DNA of 64,000 nucleotides from NCBI RefSeq assembly GCF_040802235.1, contig NC_133165.1:44343629-44407628 (forward strand), in the 5' to 3' direction. Position numbers and translations under genes: made by a program. The notes under the pieces are model-generated. The model searched no databases. It saw only the letters and a list, made by a program, of their open reading frames with translations, and was not told where the DNA came from. The stretch's first letter is position 1; each line of letters begins with the position of its first letter. Source of the DNA: Manis javanica (lineage: Eukaryota > Chordata > Mammalia > Pholidota > Manidae). Positions 11,501 to 24,347 of this stretch are shown piece after piece.

Positions 11501-11873
11501 TTAAATTGAAATATTGTTGATATACATTATACTGATGTCAGGTGTAAACAAAGTGATTCAACAATTACCTACATTACTAAATACCATGGTAAGTGTAGTT
11601 GCCATCTGTCAATATATAAAGATATTAGAATATTACTGACTATATTCCCTATGCTATACTTTAATCCCTGTGACTAATTTATTTTACAATTAAAAATTTG
11701 TACCTCTTTATCCCCTTCACCTGTTTCATTCATCTCATCACCCTCCTCCCCTATGGCAACCACTAGTCTGGTTTCTGAGTTTATGTCTCTCTCTGTTTTT
11801 GTTTGTTCACATGTTTTGTTTTTTAAATTCCACATATAAGTGAAATCATAAGGTATTTGTCTTTCTCTGCATA
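11501..11873 (-). mobile_element. Old L1 (L1M-type) 3' fragment with target duplication
   Basis: Minus-strand 3'-UTR-type sequence of an old L1 is flanked by ACAAGCACTTT at 11490-11500 and 11874-11884, an 11-base target duplication. It interrupts an older MIR/L2-like element. Confidence 0.65.
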
Positions 11874-11884
11874 ACAAGCACTTT

Positions 11885-12060
11885 CAACTCATCACAAAAA
11901 TATTGTGGTAATTATTCTCCCAATTCACATATGACATACTAATAGCAGCTTACATTACAATTAGCATTTGTGCCAGGCACTGTTTCAAGCATGTATTAAG
12001 GTATTTATCCTTATTAAAAAATCCTATTAGGCAGGTACTAATAATAGCCACATTTTTTCA
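11885..12060 (+). mobile_element. MIR/L2-like ancient element, part
   Basis: Words such as tgccaggcactgtttcaagc and a ggcaggtactaataat-type end resemble MIR/L2-class elements. The other part is the stretch just before 11490. Family assignment is uncertain. Confidence 0.4.
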
Positions 12061-12400
12061 GATGAGCCAGCCATCTCATATAATAGAGTAGTCACTGAAC
12101 TCTACCAGGCTGCACTCTACAAGAATGGAGACACATTTGTCTTGTTCTCTACCTTATCATCAGGTACCCAACAAAGTGAAAATACATTTTTTCTTCTTTT
12201 TAAATATTTTTCTACTGTTTTCTATTTTTAATAGATTATTTTCAAATTTTAAAATCCACATATTAATTGAAATAAGTGAAACAAAATTATCATTTCCCCC
12301 CCAACAGAGTAAACAACTTTAAGATGTATTTCCTATCACATCTTTCTCCATTCAAAAACTAACAATTATAGGAAATCTATACACTCACAGAGGCTTTGTT
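12061..12400. other. No recognised feature
   Basis: T- and A-rich sequence with no gene or repeat that I can name. The frame at 12125-12322 is low-complexity and not convincing as a gene. Confidence 0.5.
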
Positions 12401-12935
12401 GATTGTTTTTTGTTTGTTTGTTTATAGCATTTTCTTAATTAACATACAGGAAAACTGACTTCTTTCTGGTATACAATTTATTCGTTTTAATATTTAAATT
12501 CATGTAACTGCCACCACAATCAGGATATGGAACACTTCCATCACCTCAAAAAACCCCTTCATGATACTCCTCTGTAGTCACCTCCACTCCCATCCCTAAA
12601 CCCTGCCAACCACTGATCTGTTCACTGCAGTTTGGTATTTTTGAGGATGTCCCATAATGTAATCATGTACTGTTTACCACTGAGAATGACTTAAGGTTCA
12701 TCCAAGTTGTTGCAAGTAGCAGTAAATTCTTCATTTTCATTGCTGAGTTTGCATCACATGGATGCACTGTAGTTTGTTTATTCATTCACCACTGAAGGAC
12801 ATAAGGATTGTTTGTAGTTTTTGGCAAGCATGAATAGAGCTATTATAAATATTTGTGAACAGATGTTTGTGTGAAGAGGTTTTCATTTATCTAGGGTAGG
12901 AAATATTTGTTGCCACTAGGAGAAAAAATTGAAAT
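12401..12935 (-). mobile_element. Old L1M fragment
   Basis: It contains the characteristic old-L1 stretch around 12510-12620 (ccaccacaatcaggatatgg ... aaccactgatctgttcactg) read in the 3'-UTR-to-ORF2 direction on the minus strand. It is heavily diverged and non-coding. Confidence 0.6.
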
Positions 12936-14160
12936 ATAACCTGACAAAGAACATGTATACAGACTTTATAATAAACTCTTATAGTTCACTAATATGACAA
13001 CTCAGTTTTTTCAATGGCCAAAAGATTGGAACATGTACTTCACAAAGAAGATAACACAAATAGCCAATAAGCATATGAAAATATATTCAACTTTAAAGGA
13101 AATGCACATTCAAGTGGCAACATGATATTACTACATGTCTACTACAATGACTAAAATTTTGGAAGACTGCAGTTGGTGAAGATAGGAGACAACTAGAATT
13201 CCCATACATTGCTAGTGGGAATGTAAAATGGTACAACCACTTTGGAAAACAACTTGGCAATTTCCTATAAAGTTCAACATACACTTACCACATGACACAG
13301 CAAATGCACTCCTAGGTATTCATGAGAAATGCACATACATGTCTACAAAAATACTTACATGCAAATGCAAATGTCCATAGCAACTTTATTCACAATAACC
13401 AAAAATTAGAAACAAATGTGTAATAACCAGTGAATGGCTATATGAATTGTGGTGTATTCATATAATAGAATACTACTCAAGCAGTAAAAGGAACAGATAA
13501 ATGGTATTTATGACAACATAGATGAATCTCAAAATCATTACACTGAGCAAAAGAAGCCAGACATGAAATATTATATACAGTGTAATTCCATTTCTATAAG
13601 ATTCTAGAATAGGCAAAAATAATCTATAATGACAGAAAGCAGATCAGTGGTTACCTGGAATCAGAATACAAGAGAGGAGATTAAAATGCAATAGTGCCTA
13701 ATAGAACTTTTTTAAATAATGGAAATACATATCTTGATTATGATAAGCATTTTCATACACTGTTGGAGTGTAAACTGGTACAGTTTTTAGACAGATAATT
13801 TGACAATACTTGTTCAACTTAAAATACATACATTTCAACCCTACAATTCTGTTCCAGACTCTATTTTAAAGAAATATTCTTATTCAATACACAGAAAGTT
13901 CTGTACAAGGGAAGTTATACCAGTTTGTACTAATAAAAAGGCGAAATAACCCAAACTTGAGTTAATATAGAAGAAATTGTGGGAAATTCATGACATGCAG
14001 CTATTAAAGTAAATGAGGTAGATACATATATGCCAATATGAAAAACTCTCTAAGACAAAAGCTCTCTAACACAAGTTAAATGAACTATAATTAGAGCAGG
14101 CTACTAGAGGTTGTGAGTATGGGACTATGGAAATGAAGATTAAATATAAAATCATATATT
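12936..14160 (+). mobile_element. Old L1M fragments
   Basis: Degenerate L1 ORF2 end and 3' UTR on the plus strand: tgctagtgggaatgtaaaatgg at 13210-13231, then cactcctaggtattcatgag and the usual act-gagcaaaagaagccagac sequence. A second, similar stretch begins near 13750 (acactgttggagtgtaaact), so two fragments or a rearranged one are present. Confidence 0.6.
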
Positions 14161-14167
14161 TCTCTCT

Positions 14168-14205
<38 letters not shown>
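14168..14205 (+). repeat. (GT)n microsatellite
   Basis: About 19 nearly perfect GT units at the edge of the old L1 debris. Confidence 0.9.
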
Positions 14206-14208
<3 letters not shown>

Positions 14209-14399
14209 ATGCTAAGCAATGTTTACTTCTGGAGATTTGTTAGTATTTGTTCGAAAATGGAAAGTGATATCAAAGGAGACTTTGACCTTATCTATATGTA
14301 CTGTTGTTTGATGAATTATTTTACAGGGAGAATGTATCTTTCTATTATTTTTATAATTACTTTAAAAAAATAGAAAAGATGGTGTAGTTCTAAAATCAT

Positions 14400-14600
14400 T
14401 AGCATCAAATTTGAGTCCTGCCTCAGTGCTAGAACAGTAGCAGCTGCTTACTATTTGTTGAATGAATAAATGAATGTATAAATTTTCACATTTCAGCTCT
14501 GTAACCTTGGTAAAGTCACTTCACATATATAAGCCTGTTTCCTTCTCATGAAGGAGAAATAAAAACACTATCTTACAAGGGCTATTGGGAAAATAAATTC
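14400..14600 (+). mobile_element. MIR SINE
   Basis: It carries the MIR core order: gagtcctgcctc, then ctgtaaccttggtaaagtcact, then agcctgtttccttctc. This is an ancient SINE shared by mammals. Confidence 0.6.
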
Positions 14601-14839
14601 ATTCATTCCACAAATAGCTGTCTGGCAACTACCTAGTGCCAGGCACTGGTATATGGCACTGGGAATATATCAGTGCCCAAAAAAAAGAAAAGAAGAAAAA
14701 GTTTTTTTCCTCCTGGAGCTTAGGTTCTAGTTGGGGGAGTGAGAGGGTGAATATTAGGGGTGAAGTCTGAGAGATAGGGTGGGGCCCAATCTACAGAGTT
14801 TTGTGGGCAATGACAAGAAGATTGTGTGTTTATTTATTT

Positions 14840-16356
14840 ATTTTTATTAAGGTATCATTGACATACACTCTTATTAAGGTTTCACAAGAATAACAATGTG
14901 GTTATTACATTCACCCTTATTATTGAGTTTCCCCCATACCCCATTGCAGTCACTGTCCATCACTGTAGTAAGATGCCACAAAGTCCATATTTATCTTCTC
15001 TGAGCTACGCTGCCTTCCCAGTGACCCCACACACATCATGTGCACCAACCATGACACCCCACAATCCCCTTCTCCCTCCCTCCCCAGTTACCCGCCTCCC
15101 TCCCTCTCCACCACCCCTCCTCTCCATACTGCTTTCCACAATAGTTGAACTAGTTTACATTCCCACCACAAATCCCTTCTTGGAGTCTGGGAGTCTGCTG
15201 CTATTTTGATCCCTCTGTTTTGCTTCGTTGTTATACTCCACAAATGAGGGAAATCATTTGGTACTTGTCTTTATCTGCCTGACTTACTTCACTGAGCATA
15301 CCATCTAGCTCCATCCATGCTGTTGCAAATGGTAGGATTCGTTTCTTTCTTATGGATGAATAGTATTCCATTGTGTATATGTACCACATCTTTATCCATT
15401 CATCTAATGATGGACACTTAGTTTGCTTCCATATCTTGGCTATTGTAAATAGTGCTGTGATAAACACAGGGGTGCATATGTCTTTATGAATCTGAGAAGT
15501 TGTTTAATTTGGGTAAATTCCTAGAAGTGGGATTCCTGGGTCAAATGGTATTTCTATTTTTAGGTTTTTGAGGAACCTCCATACTGCTTTCCACAATGGT
15601 TGAACTAGTTTACATTCCTAACAGCAGCATAGGAGGGTTCCCCTTTCTCCAAATCCTTGCCAACATTTGTTGTTCCTACTCTTTTCTATGTTGACCATCC
15701 TAACTGGTGTGAAGTGTCATCACACTGTGGTTTTAATTTGCATTTCCCTGATAATTAGTGATGTGGAGCATCTTTTCATGTGCCTGTTCAGGCCATCAGA
15801 ATTTCTTCTTTGGAGAACTGTCTGTTCATATCTGCTGCCCATTTTTTAATAGGGTTATTTGCTTTTTGGGTGTTGAGGCATGTGGGTTCTTTATATATTT
15901 TGGATGATAACTCCTTGTTGGATATGTCTTTACAAATATATTTTCCCATACTGTAGGATGCCTTTTTGTTCTGCTGATGGTGCACTTTACAGTACAGAAG
16001 CTTTTTAGCTTGATGCAGTCCCATTTCTTCATTTTTGCTTTTGTTTCCCTTGCCCAAGGGGATAGGTTCAGGAAAAAGTTGCTCATGTTTATAGTCAAGA
16101 GATTTTTGCCTATGTTTTCTTCTAAGAGTTCTGTGGTTTCATGATTTACATTCAGGTCTTTGATCCATTTTGAGTTTACTTTTGTGTATGGGGATAGATA
16201 ATAATCCAGTTTCATTCTCTTGCATGTATCTGTCCAGTTTTGCCAACACCAGCTGTTGAAGATGCTGTCATTTCTCAATTTTATGTCCATGGCTCCTTTA
16301 TCATATACTAATTGACCATGTATGCTTGGGTTTGTATCTGGGCTTTCTAGTATAAA
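14840..16356 (-). mobile_element. L1, 5'-truncated, minus strand
   Basis: The minus-strand frames 15826-16401, 15788-16057 and 15231-15467 read L1 ORF2 C-terminal protein, followed by 3' UTR toward 14840. A 50-base piece of ORF2 (15121-15172) is repeated out of place within the 3' UTR, matching 15577-15626. The 5' end meets the plus-strand L1 at about 16357 head to head. Confidence 0.8.
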
Positions 16357-17640
16357 TAAACAATTCCCAAATAAGCAGGAGTTGAGGGAATTTGCCCCCA
16401 CAAACCACCTCTACAGGATATTTTAAAGGGACTGCTCTAGATGGAAGCACTCCTAAGGCTAAATAGATGTCACCAGAGAAAATAAAATCACAACAAAGAA
16501 ATCAAACCAACCAAATACTAACCAAAGACAGAAAATAAAATAAATTATTCATAAAAGCACTGAAAGGAAATGCAAAAGAGTACAGAATAAAATACCTAAC
16601 ATACAAAGAGTGAAGGAGGAAGAATAAGAAGGGAGATAAATAAAGAATCATCAGACTATGTTTATAATAGCTTAATAAAAGAGTTAAGATAGATGGTTAG
16701 ACAGAAAAGAAGCTACCCTTGAACCTTTGGTAACCACGAGTCCAAAGCCTGCAAAGGCAATAAGTACATATCTTTTGATAATCACCCTAAATGCAAATGG
16801 CAGAATGTACCAATCAAAAGACACAGAGTAATAGAATCCATAAAAAAGGAAGACCCATCTATATGCTGCTTATAAGAAACTCACCTCAAACCCAAAGACA
16901 TACACAGACTAAAAGTGAAGGGATGGAAAAAGAAATTCCATGCAAACAATAGGGAGAAAAAAGCAGGTGTTGCAGTATTTGTATCAGACAAAATAGACTT
17001 CAAAACAAAGAAAGTAACAAGAGATAAAGAAGGACATTACATAATGATAAAGGGGGCAGTCCAACAAGAGGATATAACCATTATAAATATATATTCACCC
17101 AACACAGGAGCACCAACATATGTGAACCAAATACTAACAGAATTAAAAGGGGAAATAGAATGCAATGCATTCATTCTATATTACAACACTCCACCCACTC
17201 CAAAGGACAGATCCACCAGACAGAAAATAAGTAAGGACACAAAGGCACTGAACTACACACTAGAACAGATGGACCTAATAGACATCTACAGAACTCTACA
17301 CCCAAAAGCAGCAGGATATACATTCTTCTCAAGTGCACATGGAACATTTTACAGAATAAACCACATACTAGGCCACAAAAAGAGCCTCAGTAAATTCAAA
17401 AGGATTGAAATTCTACCAACCAATTCTCAGATCACAAAGGTATAAAACTAGAAATAAATTGTACAAAGAAAACAAAAAGGCTCACAAACACATGGAGGCT
17501 TAACAACATGCTCCTAAATAATGAATGGATCAATGAGCAAATTAAAACAGAGATCAAACAATACCTGGAGACAAATGACAACAACAAAACAAAGCCCCAA
17601 CTTCTGTGGGATGCAGTGAAGGCAGTTCTAAGAGGAAAGT

Positions 17641-17646
17641 ATATAG
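17641..17646 (+). repeat. Target-site duplication, provirus left copy
   Basis: ATATAG directly before the LTR, repeated at 24755-24760 directly after the other LTR. Six bases is usual for class II (ERVK-like) integration. Confidence 0.85.
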
Positions 17647-18032
17647 TGTCGGCCTCCTCCCCATCTCGGACCCGCAGATAAAGGAGGTGACATGATGAGA
17701 TATCGAAGACCTGAGTAGGCCAGCTAGGGGACTCAAGGCATATGAGCTCAAGAGTGGTGCTGGAAAGGTACCTCTCATATTTATTGATCAGGCATCACAT
17801 TCTTGAGTGGGTTAACAAGTTTCTAGACACAATGATTAACATGCTTTACTACAGGAATGTAATTGCCTCCAGGTCACTGGGACAAGTCATTCCTGGTGCC
17901 AGGCAATGAGGGGGTAGAGATAACAAGAAACAGACCTTGGTTTAGATTTAGTGAGCTGCAGCATGCACCACAGATAACAGGAAGGCAAACAATTCCCACA
18001 GAAACAGAATGATCTATGGATGGCAACCCACA
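17647..18032 (-). repeat. 3' LTR of class II provirus
   Basis: 386 bases, on the minus strand TGTGGG...CCGACA. It is preceded on that strand by the polypurine-type tract aaaaatgggggaag. A gatcaataaatatgagag stretch supplies the AATAAA poly(A) signal and is shared with the LTR at 48019-48351. Confidence 0.9.
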
Positions 18033-18543
18033 CTTCCCCCATTTTTAAATCAAAAAAGGAAGAGAAGTCTGTTATTCCACCACTGCTTGGTAAAGAAAAG
18101 GGGCAACAAGAAATGCCTCATCGGTGGGGGGGGGGCGAGGTGCTAAGCCATGTGTCAGTTAACCCCCTCATCTCTTGACCTGTTGGCCCCCGCAACTGTG
18201 CCTGTCTTAGGTTGTTCCTCCCATGAGGAATCTTACCTATCTCTGGCTAGTCAGCCATCTCTTGGGGCCGTACAGGGAGTAAATGCATTAGAGCAAAGAG
18301 ACATACAAAAGATTTATGCAAACACTTCATCATCCCCTTAATTGCTGTGGAATTTTAAAATATACAGTGATCTGTCACATGGACTCTCAAGAAAATAACA
18401 TGCAATTATTAATTTTTTGCCATGACTTCTTGAAATATAGCATATGCATGAATTGGCTTTATTAAGTCAGCAATTAGATGGTGCACCCATGTTACTAAAA
18501 TAGGAAGGCAAATGCATAAAAGAAGTAGGCCTACAAGTATTGG

Positions 18544-18930
18544 CTATAGCCAGTAAAACCAACAGAACCAATCAGGTAATCCAGGTAATTGTGAAAACTT
18601 ATCAACAATATGGTGGACATCATCCAACTGGTTTTGAATTGTCTGTGAAAAATCAGATATATTAAAATAACACATTCCAGGAAATTGTTCACAGCCTAAA
18701 TGTTCTTTCAGCAAGAAATAGTCTATGGTAGCACGATTCTGGAGCACTGATACTTGACCTTTTCCAAGTTACTGATTAAGTTCTGACAGTATGGAAGCAG
18801 ACAGATTTGTAGTCTTGCTGTAGGCACAGGCCAGCTTAGACATTTCTTTCTGCATTCTTACAATGAGTCCTGGTACAGGCAATACAAACTCAGCTGCGAC
18901 TGCAATGGCAGTGGGGTCCAACAATTTCAA
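18544..18930 (-). pseudogene. ERV env transmembrane subunit, broken
   Basis: The minus strand reads a hydrophobic stretch, an LQNRATIDYF heptad-repeat segment, a cysteine-bearing loop (CEQFPGMC) and a Trp-rich membrane-proximal end (PDWFCWFYW). This is the order expected of a retroviral TM ectodomain. A stop separates the N-terminal half (near 18770) from the LQNR segment, and the frame ends before a full membrane anchor and tail. Non-functional. Confidence 0.75.
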
Positions 18931-19221
18931 GTTGTCATCACAATCTGGAGGCAGGGCTCAGGTCACTCTTTAGTGTTTAAATCCAGGATGATCTATAAGG
19001 GCTGGGAGAATATGTCCTATACCACAAATGCCTTGATAATATGAGGAAAAGGCTTGATAGGTTTTGTTATCACACAAAAACACCCAGCCATTTGGGAGTC
19101 TATATCCATATAGTCATTTTACATGAATAGTAGAATTACAGTAAGAAGGTATATTAGTGCAATTGATACATATACAACTAGAAACTATAGTGGTGCTAAC
19201 TGGTAAATTCAATTGAATTTC

Positions 19222-19794
19222 TCAAGTAAGAATCTTGGGGGCTAAAGTAATATTTATTCCAGAAATATTGGTAAACACTGAAAAAGGGAGTCCTATGCCT
19301 ATCAAATTCTTCCTTAAGATTCCACTAATAGAGGAATCAACTGCTACACAAAAAGATATCTTGTTAAGCCCTTGATTAGCCAATTGAAACCACATATTGG
19401 GTGAAGAATACTCATTCTCTGGGGTTAGTGAAATATCCAAATAAACATAACTACTTTTATATATTTGATCAGGGCTTCCCTTCTGGAATTTTTCACAAGA
19501 ATAATTGCCAATATCATTCCGAGTTAAAACTGTTTTATAAATATCATAGTGGGTATTGTCTCTTTTAGACTGATCAGTAGCATTATCCCGACCAAGTTTT
19601 CCTTCATCTTTCTGTCTATATATTTCATTACCATCCTTTCTCCAAATCACTGGGCCTACAGGAATTGAGCAAGTGGAGATACAATGAAGTACTACTCCCT
19701 GGCTGAAGTGTGGAGGACTGCTAATACTAGCAGTAATAGTACAGGCCTGGGTTATGTATATGTGTATAGAGATTAGAATCAAAAACTTCATTAT
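19222..19794 (-). pseudogene. ERV env N-terminal part with signal peptide and Ig-like signature
   Basis: From a Met at 19794 the frame opens with a hydrophobic signal peptide (MIMKFLILISIHIYITQA). Next comes a stretch with Ig-fold landmarks: Cys in VVLHC (codon 19681-19683), Trp 13 residues later in VIWRKDG, then the D-x-G-x-Y-x-C motif (DIGNYSC) 62 residues after the first Cys, and a final beta-like strand SSYVYLDIS. Several N-x-S/T sites follow (NIS, NIT). The frame overlaps the end of integrase as in beta-like retroviruses and stops at 19222. The rest of the surface subunit (18940-19220) is out of frame and interrupted. The Ig assignment is inference from spacing. Confidence 0.65.
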
Positions 19795-19807
19795 CATGTA
19801 GGGATCC

Positions 19808-20350
19808 TCACTGCAGTGATGGAACCGGTTGAGGGACATCACCTGGGACAGCCACCTCAGATGGCGATGTTGCTGGGCGTTCCTCTTTATAGCATATCTT
19901 GATCCGCTTTCTAGGCAGCCAAATCAAGCATTGGTCCTCTGTAATGACACAAACAAACCCTTTTCCCCACACCTTAATATGACCTTTATACCATTGTGAA
20001 GAACCTATTGGAAACCACCATACAGGAACTGCTGTTGTTTTAGAAAAAGAAATATTGTCAGAAAAATGCACTTCCATAGCTGATTGTCTGTCACCCTTTA
20101 AAAGACCAAAATTAAGGATATGTAAAGCATGTATTAATCATTGATTTGCAGTTAATTTTATCATATCGGGCAGTAATCCCCCTTTTTGTTTTAATAAATA
20201 ATGCTTAAGAATAAGATGGCAATGTTCAACTGGAGCTTGGCCTGTAGAATTGTATGAAATACCTGTTTTATGAGTGATATTATATAGCTGAAAAAAATTT
20301 TTTAGCATAGAGAAGAGGTAAACTGGAGCATTGTCAGTCAGCTTAAGAGA
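19808..20350 (-). pseudogene. ERV integrase, C-terminal two thirds
   Basis: The minus strand reads the integrase catalytic core from LTDNAPVY through the STGQAPVEHCH helix that carries the acidic residue. It ends with a beta-type C-terminal DNA-binding domain (VPVWWFPIGS ... IWLPRKRIKI) before a stop at 19808. The zinc-binding N-terminus and first catalytic Asp are absent because the AT-rich module joins just upstream at about 20350. At least one in-frame stop lies near 20140. Confidence 0.75.
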
Positions 20351-20369
20351 AAAAGCTTAAAACATTTTG

Positions 20370-22730
20370 TCGGCAACATTTGAAACAAAAAGCTACAAAA
20401 TCACCTTCTTTAGTTTACTCAATCTTATATAACCAATACTTGTTCTGCTGAAATCTAGTTCTTCACTAGTTTAGGAGTAATAAAACAGTGACTTTAAATG
20501 ACAAAAGACTTACAAATTACAATGGTTAAAGACTTGATGAGAGCTTACATAAGATAATTGACATGAAAATTTGGATATTTCAGTACCACATTCAGTAACA
20601 AAGTTTAGAATCATTCCTTTTGACAGTTCCTTCTAGGTAAATATGTATCAGATAAATAGGCCAAATTAGCCAAATATATTTCCCTATGAGGAGAAAAAAT
20701 TCTTCTGACATGTTCCAGGGGCCCTCTGGAAAATATCAGAGTTAACTAGAGGTAAAGGTAGCTTTTTGAATTTGATTTTGGAAAGTTGTCAAAAGAAAGT
20801 TTCTTTGGCATTTGCTTAAATAAGAGTATAGGTTGCCATGAAGCAATATTTATCTATTTAACTAGAGTGTCAACAAAATACTTCAAAGGCAGATACAGAA
20901 GTTTACACAGTTGTTAGCAAAGTTTAACTTTTAGTCGTTTAATATTAAGATCTCATTTTCTTAAATACTCAAAATATTCATTGAGACTTTAAGCATGAGA
21001 AACTGTTTTGATAAAACAATTAGAAAACCTTTTGCAATCTTTCAACATAAAGAGCAGACTAACATTTTTAAGAAAACTTTGTCTTTTTAACTGAAAGCAA
21101 AATTCTAATTTTGCTGTGTACTTGATATCCAGACTCACTTGCTTTAATTTCTCATAGCATGACTATATCAATTTTTCCACAAGCTTTCTACAACTTTCTT
21201 TTTACATTCAGTGTTGTCCCCCTTTAAGTAAATAGCTGTACTTTGGAACAATTACTTTCTTTTTTTTAATTTTGTTATCATTAATCTACAATTACATGAA
21301 GAACATTATGTTTACTAGGCTCTCCCCTACCACAAGTCCCTCCCACAAACACCATTACAGTCACTGTCCATCAGCATAATAAGATATTGTAGAAACACTA
21401 CTTGTCTTCTCTGTGTTGCACAGCCCTCCCCTTTCCCCCACACCCCCACATTATACATGCTAATCATAATACCCCCTTTCTTCTTCCCTGTCCTTATCCC
21501 TCCCTACCCTACCATTCTCCCCAGTCCCTTTCCCTTTGGTAACTGTTAGTCCATTCTTGGGTTCTGTCATTCTGCTGCTGTTTTGTTCCTTCAGTTTTTC
21601 CTTTGTTCTTATACTCCACACATGAGTGAAATCATTTGGTATTTCTCTTTCTCCACTTGGCTTATTTCACTGAGCATAATACCCTCTAGCTCCATCCATG
21701 TTGTTGCAAATTGTAGGATTTGTTTTCTTCTTATGGCTGAATAATATTCCATTGTGTATATGTACCACATCTTCTTTATCCATTCATCTACTGATGGACA
21801 CTTAGATTGCTTCCATTTCTTGGCTATTGTAAATAGTGCTGCAATAAACATAGGGGTGCATCTGTCTTTTTCAAACTGGAGTGCTGCATTCTTATGGTAA
21901 ATTCCTAGAAGTGGAATTCCTGGGTCAAATGGTAAGTCTATTTTGAGCATTTTGAGGAACCTCCATACTGCTTTCCACAATGGTTGAACTAATTCCCACC
22001 ACAATTACCTTCTTTTACCCTCAACAAAACAAATTTCCATTCTTTATACTTTATACTTTATACACATCTTCAGCATACCGAAATATTTTCCTTATTATAT
22101 TAAGTGTTTTCATTAGAATTTAAAACCATTAGATACTTTAACCTTCAGTGAACACTGAAAAACAGGCTACTGTAAACTGTTACACTAGCATTCTTCAGAT
22201 TGATACATCTATGAATGTATTATATTATCATTTTTGGAAATGTGCTTTACAGCACAATTTCTCATTAGGCACAAAATATGTCTATATAACTTAGCAAACT
22301 TTAAGAATTTTGGTTACCACAAAAATTCTCAGGCTGTTTGCATATATATATACACTGTTATACATTAATACAGCATTATTATTAAGATGTTTACTTGCTA
22401 CACTTGTTTACTTATTTTTAGCAACCATGCTAGATTACTTACAAAACTTTTACCAAACATTAGACAAAGTCAAGCTTTTCTTTAAGCATCTTCTTGAAAT
22501 GTTTAACAGGTAACATCAACTTAAATGACTTTAAGTAAACTTTGGCAGCTGATAACTATAAGGACATGTCCATTTCAGTTAAACTTAAATTAGCATTAAT
22601 GCTTAATATTTTTTATTAGATTTTCTGGAAGTTTTAGAATGCCCAATTTTCACAAGTGCTTGTTTTTTAAATCAACTTTTATTAATACCATCCAGAGGCA
22701 GGAAAATATTTTTCATTTACACACTTAGAC
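20370..22730 (-). repeat. AT-rich ERV-internal module (copy 2, with L1 inside)
   Basis: This is the minus-strand counterpart of 3360-5580. It occupies the place where RNase H and the integrase N-terminus should be. No coding potential. It is split by the L1 fragment at 21264-22002. Confidence 0.6.
21264..22002 (-). mobile_element. L1 3' fragment inside the provirus
   Basis: Minus-strand L1 ORF2 C-terminus (frame 21609-22004) and G-rich 3' UTR. It is flanked by AATTACTTTCTTTT (21250-21263) and the near-identical 22003-22016, a target duplication of about 14 bases, so it inserted after the provirus. Confidence 0.85.
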
Positions 22731-23640
22731 ACACACATACAAATAGAGATGTAATGACTACAGTTAGCAACACTTTTCATATAAAAACATATACACAGAC
22801 AAACTGATATAAAGATTTGAGTTACTAATATTTAATTGCCTTCTTTCTTTTCAGCTTACTTGATTAAAAGTACTTCAGTTTTCAAGAATACACTCTAAGG
22901 GTGCGCAGTTTATATCACTGGGTTAAGGTTTAGATGGCCCCAGACTAAAAGGGCCAATAAAGGCTCTGAACTGATAGGGATTGTGTGTGTCCAGGGGGCT
23001 GGAAATAAAATGCAAGTACAATTCTAGCACCAGTTATTTAAAATCAGACTGTATTGCAAAAGATAAATTTCTTCCATTTCAGGGAGTCTAGTTTAAAAAT
23101 CTCCCAATTTTTGAAGATAATAATGAACCCAATAAGAATAGATTTTCACCAAAAAAAAAAATTAGAAAATGAATACCATATTGTAGTAGTCTATGGGACT
23201 TCTGAATATTTTCTTCCCTTGTGGCAAAATATATTTAGCTGCATAACTTTATATTGCATACTTCTTTCAGGGGCCAAGCCTCTCTAATCAGAGAGTTTGT
23301 ACTGGGGCCAGGTTTGTGTGCATAAAAGATAAGATACATCTTTTTTAGAGTTTAGGGATCAAATTGCTCCCAGTTAGTTTTCCTAGTTTTTTCTGCCTGA
23401 GCTTTAGTCATTCCTTGAGAGGCCCCTGCCTGTCTGATAAATGCAGGGACTGTGTGACTTTTTGCTACTAGAGCCTTGATCTGAGTCACAAACTTGTTTT
23501 GCTTCCCTGGGGCTGCAGACAAGGAAATGCTTAGCTCCAGGATGACTGCCTCTAAGGAAAGCAGTTAATAGAGCAGAGCTATTTACATATTGATCTGAGG
23601 GTTCAGCTTGATTACTTTACAGACTCTATTTACATTACAC
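22731..23640 (-). other. Provirus interior, not resolved
   Basis: Minus-strand sequence between the AT-rich module and the RT remnant. Parts such as 23340-23530 could be displaced gag, but I cannot assign them with confidence. No intact frame. Confidence 0.4.
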
Positions 23641-24345
23641 AGGAGAAAGTAACACAGGCCTAAGAGGACTGCTTTGAATGGGGAGCAAGGTAAAAAAGCA
23701 ATCTTTAAGGTCAATGATAGCCATATTCCAGTCTTTTGGAATCATAGCCAGAAAAGGGAGGCCTTGTTGTAAGGTTTAAGAGCCGCATTAATTTGCCTTA
23801 AGTCATGTAAGAGTCTCTAATTTCCTGACTTCTTTTTTATAACAAATACAGGGGAATTCCACGGGCTCGTGGAAAATTCTAATCTATTTAGCTGAAGCTG
23901 TTCTTTAACTTGTGTAAGGATGCCACCTTTTCCTTATTAAGGGGCTATTGATCCACCCAAACAGGCACAGGGATAATGTTTCCCTGTCTGTGAGCCTCTT
24001 TGAAATCTCTTAATGCATTATTCCCATCAGCTTGTCTGAGGGTTCCCTGTGGAGTCAACTGATAACAATACTTTTTAATATATTTATGAGGTTGACCAAA
24101 GTTCTTTTTACAAGTTTTCACTCCTAGTGTTTTCAGGAGGGCACGGAGTAATTTTAAGTAATCCTCCAGTTTATCTGCTTTAGTTTCATATTGGCCTATT
24201 ATAGTGTCCCTGACATCTTTCTTGTTCCCTACATATGCTTTTCTGGGAATCTTACCAGATCAACGATCTTTGGAGCTTTTTCCTGCCCTTGAATTGCAAG
24301 TGCCGCCAAGTGGAGGTTCTCTGCCCTGAGTTTTGACCATCTTTC
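23640..24345 (-). pseudogene. ERV gag/pro and RT remnant
   Basis: The minus strand reads RT finger sequence ([15 protein letters not shown], then [12 protein letters not shown]) broken by stops around 23820-23990. Upstream to the primer site is a short, degraded gag-like stretch. Full-length gag and protease are missing, so most of the 5' half was deleted before or after integration. Confidence 0.65.
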
Positions 24346-24347
24346 AG

